A DNA stretch of 64,000 nt from NCBI GenBank assembly GCA_021827705.1, contig JAKAUQ010000027.1, positions 28,230-92,229 of the forward strand. Direction: 5' to 3'. The notes under the pieces were generated by a model that searched no databases, had not been told where the DNA came from, and worked only from the letters and a program-made list of their open reading frames with translations. A program made the position numbers and the translations under genes. Positions within the stretch are counted from its first letter, which is position 1, and each line of letters begins with the position of its first letter. The stretch comes from Actinomycetes bacterium (lineage in GTDB: Bacteria; Actinomycetota; Acidimicrobiia; Acidimicrobiales; RAAP-2). Below, one piece after another: positions 36,636-43,857 of this stretch.

Positions 36636-37685
36636 TCAGTCCAGGGTCAGCGGCGTGTCGATGTCGAGGGGTCCGCCCACGACGTCGGGAGTTTGCATCG
36701 TGGCCAGGCGATCGCGGACGCGCTGGTCGATCTCGGCCATCAGTTGCGGGCTCTCGCGCAGGAACGTCTTGACGTTCTCCCGACCCTGCCCCAGCTGCTC
36801 ACCCTCGTAGGTGAACCAGGCCCCCGCCTTCTTGACCAGTCCCAGCTCGACGGCCACGTCGAGCACCGAGCCCTCCCGGCTGATCCCCTGCCCGTACATG
36901 ATGTCGAACTCCGCCTGCTTGAAGGGCGCCGCGCACTTGTTCTTGACGACCTTGACCCGCGTGCGGCTGCCCACGACCTCGGCACCATCCTTGATCGACT
37001 CCACGCGACGGATGTCCATGCGGACCGAGGCGTAGAACTTGAGCGCCCGACCGCCGGGCGTCACCTCGGGCGAGCCGTAGATCACGCCGATCTTCTCGCG
37101 CAGCTGGTTGATGAAGATGGCCACCGTGTTGGACTTGGACAGGCCCCCCGTGAGCTTGCGGAGGGCCTGGCTCATGAGCCGCGCCTGCAGGCCCACGTGG
37201 GTGTCGCCCATGTCGCCCTCGATCTCGGCCCGCGGTGTGAGGGCCGCGACCGAGTCCACGACGACCACGTCCAGCGCACCCGAGCGGATCAGCATGTCGA
37301 CGATCTCCAGGGCCTGCTCGCCGGTGTCGGGCTGGCTGATCAGCAGGTCGTCCACGTTGACGCCGATGGCGCGCGCGTACACCGGGTCCATCGCGTGCTC
37401 GGCGTCGATGTACGCGCACACGCCGCCATTGCGTTGGGCCTCAGCGACCACGTGCATGGCCAGCGTCGACTTGCCCGAAGACTCGGGACCGTAGAGCTCG
37501 ATGACCCGGCCCCGCGGCACCCCGCCGATGCCGAGCGCCATGTCCAGAGCCAGCGCGCCGGTCGGGATGGCTTCGATGTTGAGGTGCATGTTCTCGCCCA
37601 GGCGCATGATCGAGCCCTTGCCGAACTGCTTCTCGATCTGGCCCAGCGCCGCCTCGAGGGCCTTGCTCCGGTCGTCGGTCGCCAT
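36636..37685 (-). CDS. recA: Recombinase RecA
   Basis: A protein of 349 residues that forms filaments on single-stranded DNA for strand exchange and triggers LexA self-cleavage. Walker [10 protein letters not shown] is at 66-74, and loop 1/loop 2 regions, [18 protein letters not shown] and the late [14 protein letters not shown] are present. No intein is seen. The start is the ATG at 37685 with an AAAGGAG site; the frame extends upstream without support. A perfect LexA box lies in the promoter. recX, often next to recA, is absent, and the acetyltransferase gene follows instead. Confidence 0.97.
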   Translation of the reverse strand: MATDDRSKALEAALGQIEKQFGKGSIMRLGENMHLNIEAIPTGALALDMALGIGGVPRGRVIELYGPESSGKSTLAMHVVAEAQRNGGVCAYIDAEHAMDPVYARAIGVNVDDLLISQPDTGEQALEIVDMLIRSGALDVVVVDSVAALTPRAEIEGDMGDTHVGLQARLMSQALRKLTGGLSKSNTVAIFINQLREKIGVIYGSPEVTPGGRALKFYASVRMDIRRVESIKDGAEVVGSRTRVKVVKNKCAAPFKQAEFDIMYGQGISREGSVLDVAVELGLVKKAGAWFTYEGEQLGQGRENVKTFLRESPQLMAEIDQRVRDRLATMQTPDVVGGPLDIDTPLTLD

Positions 37686-37700
37686 GTGGTCTCCTTTGCT

Positions 37701-37728
37701 CAGTGGACGCACCCTAGAGGTGCCCACT
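37701..37728 (-). other. Imperfect hairpin in the recA leader
   Basis: CAGTGG pairs with CCACTG, and an inner CACC/GGTG pair continues the stem with small bulges, in the roughly 60-base leader between the SOS promoter and recA. It contains a TAGGGT hexamer on the minus strand that could be a second -10. Confidence 0.35.
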
Positions 37729-37751
37729 GACATGGATCGGGGGACGCGCCC

Positions 37752-37780
37752 ACCGTACTACGAACAGGTGTTCGTATCAA
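37752..37780 (-). promoter_or_regulatory. recA SOS promoter with LexA box in the spacer
   Basis: On the minus strand the order is TTGATA (-35, 37780-37775), a 17-base spacer, then TACGGT (-10, 37757-37752). The spacer contains the perfect actinobacterial/Gram-positive LexA site CGAACACCTGTTCG (37774-37761), extended to seven-base arms by flanking TA. LexA bound here would block RNA polymerase directly. The -35 overlaps the cinA stop codon. Confidence 0.88.
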
Positions 37781-39039
37781 GCACCCTCACGGTCCAGCAC
37801 CCGGCGAAGCACGTCAAGCGCGCTGATGGCGGCGTAGGCGCGCACGCGGGGCCGGTCGCCAGCCAGCCGCAGCGCTCGCGCCTCGACCTGCCCACCCCGG
37901 TCCAGGCCCACGAAGACGGTCCCGACCGGCTGGCCCTCCTGCTCGTCGGGGCCCGCCACCCCGGTCACCGCCAGTCCGATGTCCGCGCGTAGCAGCGCCC
38001 GCACGCCGCTGGCCAGGGCCCGCGCCGCCGCCTCGGAGACGACCGGCCCCTCGGGCACGTGAAGCACCTGGTGCTTGACCTCGCTGGCGTAGCTCACCAC
38101 GCCACCGCGGAACCACGTCGAGGCCCCCGCGACGTTGACGAGGCGGCTGGCGATCAGCCCGCCCGTGATCGACTCGGCCACCGCCAGCGTCGCGGCGCGC
38201 GCGCGGAGACGTGAGGCGATGGCGTCCTCCATCGTCTCGCCATCGACGCCGAAGACGATGTCTCCCAGCCGGGCGGTGATGGCGCGGCGCACCGCCTCCT
38301 CCTCGGCGGCCAGGAGCTCGCGCGCGTGGTCCTCATCGTCGCCCCGCGCCGTCACGCGGACCTTGATGCCCTCGATGCCCGAGGCCAGGAACGCGATCGT
38401 CAGGCGACCATCACCCTCCAGCGCGCTGAAGCGCTCGGCCACCGCGTCAGCCAGGGCTGACTCGCTGGCCCCCCAGGTGCGCAGGACCCGGCTGACGATG
38501 ACCGCCTGGCGACCCGCGGCTCGCTCGCGCGCGAGCAGGTCCGGCAAGACCGCCCGTTCGAACATGTCGGACATCTCGTAGGGCACGCCCGGCAGCAGGT
38601 AGGCGACCTTGGCGCCGATGGGGCAGATGAGTCCGGGCGCGGTGCCCCGCCGCTGCTCGATGGTGGTGGCGCCTCGCGGCACGTCGGCCTGCCGCAAGTT
38701 GTTGGTCGGCATCTCGCGACCGCGCGCCGCGAAGAAGCCGGCGATGCGTCCCACGAGGGACGCGTCGCGCTCCAGGGGCACGTTCATCACCTCGGCGATG
38801 GCCTCGCGCGTGATGTCATCTTGCGTGGGCCCCAGACCGCCACAGACGATGACCGCGTCACTGCGCGCCAGGGCCGTACGCAGCGCGAGCACGATGCGCG
38901 CGTGGTTGTCGCCGACGTGCTGGTGGAAGTACGAGGAGATGCCGTGCGCCGCCAGCTGCTCGCCCAGCCACTGGGAGTTGGTGTCCACGTTCTGGCCCAG
39001 CAGCAGCTCGGTCCCGACGGCCACAACCTCAACGCGCAT
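37777..39039 (-). CDS. cinA: CinA-like protein (nicotinamide-nucleotide amidohydrolase/competence-damage family)
   Basis: A protein of 420 residues with two domains. The N-terminal molybdopterin-binding-like part (about 1-170) has VGTELLLGQNVDTNS and IVCGGLGPTQDD. The C-terminal CinA/PncC domain (about 260-415) has AESITGGLIASRL, GGVVSYASEVK and VTGVAGPDEQEGQPVGTVF. The PncC domain deamidates nicotinamide mononucleotide for NAD recycling, and the N-terminal domain may act as an ADP-ribose pyrophosphatase. The gene lies between pgsA, which overlaps it by 11 bases, and recA. Some read-through from it may supply basal recA mRNA. Confidence 0.93.
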   Translation of the reverse strand: MRVEVVAVGTELLLGQNVDTNSQWLGEQLAAHGISSYFHQHVGDNHARIVLALRTALARSDAVIVCGGLGPTQDDITREAIAEVMNVPLERDASLVGRIAGFFAARGREMPTNNLRQADVPRGATTIEQRRGTAPGLICPIGAKVAYLLPGVPYEMSDMFERAVLPDLLARERAAGRQAVIVSRVLRTWGASESALADAVAERFSALEGDGRLTIAFLASGIEGIKVRVTARGDDEDHARELLAAEEEAVRRAITARLGDIVFGVDGETMEDAIASRLRARAATLAVAESITGGLIASRLVNVAGASTWFRGGVVSYASEVKHQVLHVPEGPVVSEAAARALASGVRALLRADIGLAVTGVAGPDEQEGQPVGTVFVGLDRGGQVEARALRLAGDRPRVRAYAAISALDVLRRVLDREGA

Positions 39040-39595
39040 GGAGCAAGCGCCTCCCGTCCACGTAGTAGCGCCAACCGGTGTACAGGGTCAGGACCACGGC
39101 GATCCAGATCGTCGCCTCGCCGAGCCACACGTGGTGCGCCGTGACGGGCAGCACGCAAAAGGCGATGGCCCAGTCCTGGGCGAAGGTCTTCCATTTGGCG
39201 ATGCGGGTGGCGGGGATCGATATCCCGTGGCGGGCGGCCCGCGCTCGGTAGTAGCTCATCCAGATCTCGCGCAGCGTGATGAGGATCGAGGGGACGAGGA
39301 ACGACGTGACGCCGTGGGGACGGGCCAGGACGATCGCGTAGAGCGAGCCGAGGACGAGGATCTTGTCGGCCAGCGGGTCCAGGAAGGCGCCCGAGGTCGT
39401 CGTGCCGTGGCGACGGGCCACGATCCCGTCGAAGTAGTCCGACGCCGCCGCCAGGAATCCCACCAGCGACGTCCACCACGAGATGCGATCGATCACGACC
39501 AGGTAGACGAACAGGGGCGCCATCAGGATGCGGAAACCCGTCATCAGGTTCGCGGGCGTCAGCAGCGCGGTCTCGCCGTAGCGCGGCGCGCTCAC
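39029..39595 (-). CDS. pgsA: CDP-alcohol phosphatidyltransferase (phosphatidylglycerophosphate synthase type)
   Basis: A membrane enzyme of 188 residues with about five membrane segments. The full CDP-alcohol motif is present: SDYFDGIVARRHGTTTSGAF followed by LDPLADK, giving D-x2-DG-x2-AR-x8-G-x3-D-x3-D. PgsA joins CDP-diacylglycerol and glycerol 3-phosphate, the committed step to phosphatidylglycerol and cardiolipin. The GTG at 39595 overlaps the rimO stop by four bases. The pgsA-cinA-recA order is usual in actinobacteria. Confidence 0.92.
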   Translation of the reverse strand: MSAPRYGETALLTPANLMTGFRILMAPLFVYLVVIDRISWWTSLVGFLAAASDYFDGIVARRHGTTTSGAFLDPLADKILVLGSLYAIVLARPHGVTSFLVPSILITLREIWMSYYRARAARHGISIPATRIAKWKTFAQDWAIAFCVLPVTAHHVWLGEATIWIAVVLTLYTGWRYYVDGRRLLHAR

Positions 39596-40908
39596 CGCGC
39601 CACCACGTCCACACCGTGACTGGCCACGATCCGCACGTCGACCATGCTCCCCACTTCCCACTGTCGGCTGACTTCCACAATGCCATCGATCTCGGGGCAC
39701 TCGCGCACGCTGCGGGCCACGCCCGGCCGATCCACCAGGACGCGCTGGATCGTGCCGACGAGTGCGTCGCGCCGGCGCGCCGTGATGGCGTCTTGGAGCT
39801 CACTGACCTCGCGTAGCCGGTCCAGCGCCAGCTCGGGGTCGACGGTGTCACGAGCTGCGGCCGCGGGCGTGCCCTCCTCGGGGGAGAAGGGGAAGAACCC
39901 GGCCCAGTCGAGTTGCGCCTCTTCGAGGAATGCCAGGAGCTGGCGGTGGTCGTCCTCGGTCTCCCCGGGGTAGCCCAGGATGAACGACGACCGGAACGTG
40001 GCGTCGGGCGCGAGCGCCCGGATCCGGGCGATGCGCTCGAGGAACCGGTCCGCGTCGCCCCAGCGGCTCATGCGACGCAGGTGGGCGCGGGTCACGTGCT
40101 GGAGCGACAGGTCGAAGTAGGTCACCCCGGTGGCCACGATGGCGTCGATCAGCTGGGGTGTGAGGCTCGAGGGGTACAAGTAGAGCAGGCGCACCCGGTC
40201 GACCTCGCGCGCCAGCTGCTCGACGAGCCGGACCAGGGGTTGGGCGGTGCCGTCCTCGAGCGGCTCGACCACGTCGAGGCCATCACGGCGACGTCGCCGG
40301 TCGAGTCCCCAGCTGGCCAGGTCCTGGGCGACCAGGACCAGCTCGCGCACGCCGCTGACCGCCAGTGCGCGAGCCTCCTCGAGAATCGCATCGGCCGCCC
40401 GGGATCGCTGATCGCCCCGGAAGCTGGGGATCGCGCAGAACCCGCAGCGCCGGTCGCACCCCTCGGCGATCTTGAGGTAGGCCCACGGGGCGGCGGCGGG
40501 GGGGCGCGGCAGGTTCAGCAGGTCGAAGTCACTACGGGGACCCCGGCGCACGCGCACCGGGGTGATCGAGGCGAACTCGTGACCAAAGCCGGCAACGACG
40601 TCGGCCTCGGGCAGGGCGTCGGCCAGCTCGTCGCCGTAGCGCTCGGCCATGCAGCCCGTCACCACCAGGCGGGCGCCCGGGGCCCGGCGCTGGGCGAGGT
40701 CCAGCACGGTGGCCACCGACTCCTCGCGCGCCGCCTCGATGAAGGCGCACGTGTTGGCCACGACCAGGTCCGCGGCGGCGGGGTCGCTCACCGGCTGGTA
40801 GCCCTGCCCCTCCAGCAGGCCCGCGAGCTTTTCCGAGTCCACCTGATTCTTCGGACAGCCCAGTGTCTCGATGTAGTAGCGCAGCGCGGTCTCCTGACAC
40901 GACGGCAC
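39592..40908 (-). CDS. rimO: Ribosomal protein S12 methylthiotransferase
   Basis: A radical-SAM enzyme of up to 438 residues that methylthiolates an aspartate of ribosomal protein S12. It has the N-terminal UPF0004 cluster (C18, C54 and C86, in GCPKN, ANTCAF and TGCMAER), the SAM cluster C151-x3-C155-x2-C158 in EGCDRRCGFC, and a C-terminal TRAM domain. The GTG at 40908 is the only canonical start but lies inside a hairpin without a ribosome site. Eight codons later a CTG (40884) has an AGGAG six bases upstream and gives LRYYIETLGCPKN, which fits the usual RimO N-terminus, so CTG is the likelier start. Confidence 0.92.
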   Translation of the reverse strand: MPSCQETALRYYIETLGCPKNQVDSEKLAGLLEGQGYQPVSDPAAADLVVANTCAFIEAAREESVATVLDLAQRRAPGARLVVTGCMAERYGDELADALPEADVVAGFGHEFASITPVRVRRGPRSDFDLLNLPRPPAAAPWAYLKIAEGCDRRCGFCAIPSFRGDQRSRAADAILEEARALAVSGVRELVLVAQDLASWGLDRRRRRDGLDVVEPLEDGTAQPLVRLVEQLAREVDRVRLLYLYPSSLTPQLIDAIVATGVTYFDLSLQHVTRAHLRRMSRWGDADRFLERIARIRALAPDATFRSSFILGYPGETEDDHRQLLAFLEEAQLDWAGFFPFSPEEGTPAAAARDTVDPELALDRLREVSELQDAITARRRDALVGTIQRVLVDRPGVARSVRECPEIDGIVEVSRQWEVGSMVDVRIVASHGVDVVAR

Positions 40909-40930
40909 CGAGCGCTGCGCGCTCGGTGCC
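40904..40930 (-). terminator. 11-bp perfect hairpin between tRNA-Ser and rimO
   Basis: GGCACCGAGCG and CGCTCGGTGCC pair around a 5-base loop, six bases after the tRNA 3' end. No T-run follows. It may end the tRNA transcript or mark its processing. It also buries the in-frame GTG of rimO, which supports the downstream CTG as start. Confidence 0.6.
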
Positions 40931-40935
40931 CATTG

Positions 40936-41026
40936 CGGAGAGGGAGGGATTCGAACCCTCGGGCCCGCGTTAACGGGCCGCATTCTTAGCAGGAATGTGG
41001 TTTAAGCCGGACTCACCCACCTCTCC
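40936..41026 (-). tRNA. tRNA-Ser (anticodon GCT)
   Basis: A 91-base gene with acceptor stem GGAGAGG/CCTCTCC, a D-arm, anticodon arm CATTC-CTGCTAA-GAATG giving anticodon GCT, a long class II variable arm (GGCCCG pairing with CGGGCC) and a TTCGAAT T-loop. The discriminator is G, and CCA is not encoded. A TAAGAT hexamer lies eight bases upstream. It is transcribed toward rimO. Confidence 0.95.
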
Positions 41027-41099
41027 CCACGAGCATCTTACCCAGCCTTCGTCGCCGACACCGACGGTGCCCGCCCCCCTGGCGACACTGCGGGATCGG

Positions 41100-41105
41100 T
41101 AGACT
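41100..41105 (+). promoter_or_regulatory. Possible -10 element of the binding-protein gene at 41115
   Basis: TAGACT with nine bases to the ATG; no Shine-Dalgarno sequence is present. Confidence 0.4.
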
Positions 41106-41114
41106 GCCGCCGCC

Positions 41115-42005
41115 ATGGCTTCGCCGCTGCCGTCCTCGCTCGTCGCGCGCGGGGTCCTGGCGGTCGTCCTGGTCGGTGCGACACTCACCGGCGCCGCGTC
41201 TCTCCCCGCTGCGGCCTCGCCCGCCGCACTACGCGCCCTGGGCCAGTGTCGGGCCTCCCTCTCGTCCCTCGAGCACACGCCGGGCGTCCTCACGGTGGCC
41301 ACCGAGCGACCCGCGATCTGGCCGTGGTTCATCGACAACCGCCCGGCCAACGGTCGAGGCTACGAGTCGGCCCTGGTCTACGCGATCGCGACGTCGCTGG
41401 GTGTCGCCCGCCGCGACGTGCACTGGGTGCAGCAGCCCTACGCCACCGCGACGACACCCGGGACCAAGAGCTTCGACTTCGACGCCGACGAGATCGCCGA
41501 GCCGGTCTCGCCCACGACGGCGGTGACGTACTCGAGCGCGTACTACAACCTCCACACCGCCCTAGTGGCGCGCCCGGACAGCAGAATCGCGGCGCACCAC
41601 GACGCGGCCGCCCTGCGCACGTACCGCTACGGAGCCCTCGCCGGGTCCGCCGAGCTGCGCTATCTCCAGCGCTCGCTCCACCCCCGCCCCGCACCGCAGT
41701 CCTTCCCGTCGGTGAGCAGCCTGCTGGCGGCGCTGCAGACCGGGACCGTCGACGCGATCGCGCTCGACACGGCCTCGGCACTGTCGCTCGTCCATACGCC
41801 GGCCCACGCGTCTGGTGCCTCGCTGACCATCGTCGGTCAACTCCCCGGGGTGAGTGGCCACTACGCCCTCGTCTTCCAGCACCGAGATCCCCTGGCCGCG
41901 TGCGTCGATCAGTCTCTCGCCCTGCTGCGGGGAAACGGGACGCTGGCCGCACTCCAGCGCCGCTGGCTGGCCCCCTTCGCCGCGGTGCCCACCCTCCAGC
42001 CCTAA
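41115..42005 (+). CDS. Extracellular solute-binding protein family 3 (amino-acid type), orphan
   Basis: A protein of 296 residues with a signal peptide (SSLVARGVLAVVLVGATLTGAASLPAAASP). The mature fold resembles PBP2 amino-acid-binding proteins: GVLTVATERPAIWPWF, GYESALVYAIATSLG, FDADEIAEPVSPTTAV and the second-lobe DAIALDTASA. The usual EISIT pattern is modified. Permease and ATPase genes are not adjacent, so the transporter partner lies elsewhere or it acts as a sensor. Its stop overlaps the convergent NUDIX gene by four bases. Confidence 0.8.
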   Translation: MASPLPSSLVARGVLAVVLVGATLTGAASLPAAASPAALRALGQCRASLSSLEHTPGVLTVATERPAIWPWFIDNRPANGRGYESALVYAIATSLGVARRDVHWVQQPYATATTPGTKSFDFDADEIAEPVSPTTAVTYSSAYYNLHTALVARPDSRIAAHHDAAALRTYRYGALAGSAELRYLQRSLHPRPAPQSFPSVSSLLAALQTGTVDAIALDTASALSLVHTPAHASGASLTIVGQLPGVSGHYALVFQHRDPLAACVDQSLALLRGNGTLAALQRRWLAPFAAVPTLQP

Positions 42006-42439
42006 GCGGCCAGCTGCTCGAGGACGAGGGCGAACAGTTCCCGATCGCGATCCCAGGTCAGGCGCTCAGCCACCTCGGCCAGGGTGAGCCACACCAGATC
42101 GTCAACCTCGGCGTTGGGGGCAAAGGACCCGTCCTCGACGGCCATCAGGTAGTAAGCGACGATCTTGGGCCGCCCCTTGCGGTGGGTGTAGTTGGTGGTC
42201 CCCACGAAGCGCTCCACGCGGCAGCGCAGGCCGGTCTCCTCCCACACCTCGCGCAGCGCGGCCTCGGGGAATCCCTCCCCGGGATCCAACTTGCCCTTGG
42301 GGAACGTCCAGTCCCCCCGCGCCTCGCGGTAGATGCACGCGACCTCGGGCCCGTGGGGACCCTCGCGCACGACGATTCCCCCAGCCGCCCGGATGAGGTC
42401 CCGGGGCGCGTCGTGGGGAACGTTGAGCCCGTGCGTCAT
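42002..42439 (-). CDS. NUDIX hydrolase
   Basis: A protein of 145 residues. The NUDIX box is complete: GKLDPGEGFPEAALREVWEETGL, fitting G-x5-E-x7-REUxEExGU. It is preceded by AAGGIVVREG and DWTFPKGKL, as in MutT/diadenosine-polyphosphate-type hydrolases. It would cleave a nucleoside diphosphate-linked compound in the cytosol. The exact substrate is not predictable. It is divergent from the TauE-like permease gene, with 68 bases between starts. Confidence 0.9.
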   Translation of the reverse strand: MTHGLNVPHDAPRDLIRAAGGIVVREGPHGPEVACIYREARGDWTFPKGKLDPGEGFPEAALREVWEETGLRCRVERFVGTTNYTHRKGRPKIVAYYLMAVEDGSFAPNAEVDDLVWLTLAEVAERLTWDRDRELFALVLEQLAA

Positions 42440-42494
42440 CGCGCCAGTCTCGAACGTCGCGCGTAGCGGGCGGGGGCGACTCGAGGCACGTCCG

Positions 42495-42500
42495 TAGAGT
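42495..42500 (+). promoter_or_regulatory. Leaderless-type -10 element of the TauE-like gene
   Basis: TAGAGT with seven bases to the ATG at 42508. A GTG two codons earlier is too close to the hexamer to be the start. Confidence 0.45.
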
Positions 42501-42507
42501 AGTGAAA

Positions 42508-43281
42508 ATGTGGTTCGCTGCCGTTGCCGCGCCGTGGCGCACCGTGGCGTTCTTCCTCGCGGGCGTGGCTGGGGGGCTCGCCAACGGCGTGGCGGGCGGG
42601 GGCACCTTCATCACCTTCCCCACCATGCTCGCGCTGGGCGTGCCCCCGCTCCCGGCCAATCTGTCGACCACCGTCGCCATCATCCCGAGCTTCCTGTCCA
42701 ACCTGCACGGCTTTCGCGCCGAGATCCGCCAGCACTGGCCCCTGATCCGGCGGCTGGTGCCGATCGTGGCCCTCGGGACGGGAGCGGGCACCGCCCTGCT
42801 GCTCTTGGGCTCGTCGCACACCTTCGAGCGCGTGGTGCCCTGGCTGATCGGTGCGGCGACGCTGGTGTTCGCCACGGCCCCGCTCCTCACGCGACGCCTC
42901 GCCGGCGTGGACCACCATCACCCCGCTCGCTGGTGGCTGCTCGCGGTGGGCATGGGCGTCACCGCCGCCTACGGCGGCTATTTCGGAGCGGGGGTCGGGA
43001 TCATGATGCTGGCCACCATGGCCATCGCACTGCCTTTGGAGCTCGCCGAGATCCAGGGCATCCGCAGCGTCTTGTCCCTCCTGGTGACCATCGAGGCGGC
43101 CGTCGTCTTCGTGGTGTACGGACACCTGGCACTCGGTGCGATCTACCCCATGCTCGTGGGGGCCCTGCTCGGCGGCTGGCTGGGCACGCAGGTGCTCCTG
43201 CGTGTGCGCACGTCGTACGTGCGCGCCCTCATCGTCGTCATCGGCGTGGCGACCACCATCCACCTGGCCATGGCCGCCTGA
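42508..43281 (+). CDS. TauE/SafE-family membrane permease
   Basis: A protein of 257 residues with about seven to eight membrane segments. The family repeat is seen as AGVAGGLANGVAGGGTFITFP near the start and its second copy AAYGGYFGAGVGIMMLA. These permeases are linked to export or uptake of sulfite, sulfonates or other organosulfur anions, but most members have no known substrate. It stands alone, followed after 34 bases by a DUF4395 gene with its own -10 hexamer. Confidence 0.88.
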   Translation: MWFAAVAAPWRTVAFFLAGVAGGLANGVAGGGTFITFPTMLALGVPPLPANLSTTVAIIPSFLSNLHGFRAEIRQHWPLIRRLVPIVALGTGAGTALLLLGSSHTFERVVPWLIGAATLVFATAPLLTRRLAGVDHHHPARWWLLAVGMGVTAAYGGYFGAGVGIMMLATMAIALPLELAEIQGIRSVLSLLVTIEAAVVFVVYGHLALGAIYPMLVGALLGGWLGTQVLLRVRTSYVRALIVVIGVATTIHLAMAA

Positions 43282-43302
43282 AGCTATTGCTGACTATTCC
43301 AC

Positions 43303-43308
43303 TAGGCT
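43303..43308 (+). promoter_or_regulatory. Leaderless-type -10 element of the DUF4395 gene
   Basis: TAGGCT with seven bases to the ATG at 43316, in a locally AT-rich spacer. Confidence 0.45.
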
Positions 43309-43315
43309 TTGTTGC

Positions 43316-43807
43316 ATGGGACGGCTCTTCTCCTACCCGAATCCCGTCAGCGAGGCATCGGCCCGCGTCATCGCGCTCGGCGTGGTGTCCATGGCCGTGG
43401 CCGCGGAGGTCCTGCGCCTGCCGGTCCTCCTGATCCCCCTGACCTACGGGTTCTGTGCGCGCGTCGCCGCCGGACCGACGCTGTCACCGCTCGGGCTGCT
43501 GGCCAGTCGCGTGGTGGGACCACGCATCACGCACTGGCGTCGCCGCGTGCCCGGGCCGCCCAAGCGGTTCTCCCAGGGGATCGGCGCGGTGCTGACCCTG
43601 GGCGCCACGGCGGCGTGGCTGACGGTCGGCTGGGGAGTGGCTCGCTGGGTTCTGCTGCCCCTGGTGGTGGCGGCGGGCCTCGAGGGCCTCGCCGGGTACT
43701 GCGTGGGTTGCGCGATCTTCGGCTTCCTGATCCGCTGGGGCGTCGTGCCGGCCAGCGTCTGCGCCGAGTGCAGCGACTTGTCAGCGCGTTGGGCACATCG
43801 CCCCTAA
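43316..43807 (+). CDS. DUF4395 family membrane protein
   Basis: A protein of 163 residues. It begins with a short YPNPVSEASARVIALG segment typical of DUF4395, has about four hydrophobic stretches and ends with GYCVGCAIFGFLIRWG, whose CxxC pair is the conserved family feature. C-terminal Cys residues (SVCAEC) add a second pair. Members are often found near sulfur or thioredoxin-related genes, which agrees with the TauE-like neighbour, but no function is established. Confidence 0.78.
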   Translation: MGRLFSYPNPVSEASARVIALGVVSMAVAAEVLRLPVLLIPLTYGFCARVAAGPTLSPLGLLASRVVGPRITHWRRRVPGPPKRFSQGIGAVLTLGATAAWLTVGWGVARWVLLPLVVAAGLEGLAGYCVGCAIFGFLIRWGVVPASVCAECSDLSARWAHRP

Positions 43808-43845
43808 CTTTCCCCCAGTGCCGACCCGACAGGCGAGGTGCCCCG

Positions 43846-43851
43846 TAATCT
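43846..43851 (+). promoter_or_regulatory. Leaderless-type -10 element of the sedolisin gene
   Basis: TAATCT, six bases, then the GTG at 43858. Confidence 0.55.
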
Positions 43852-43857
43852 GAGCCG

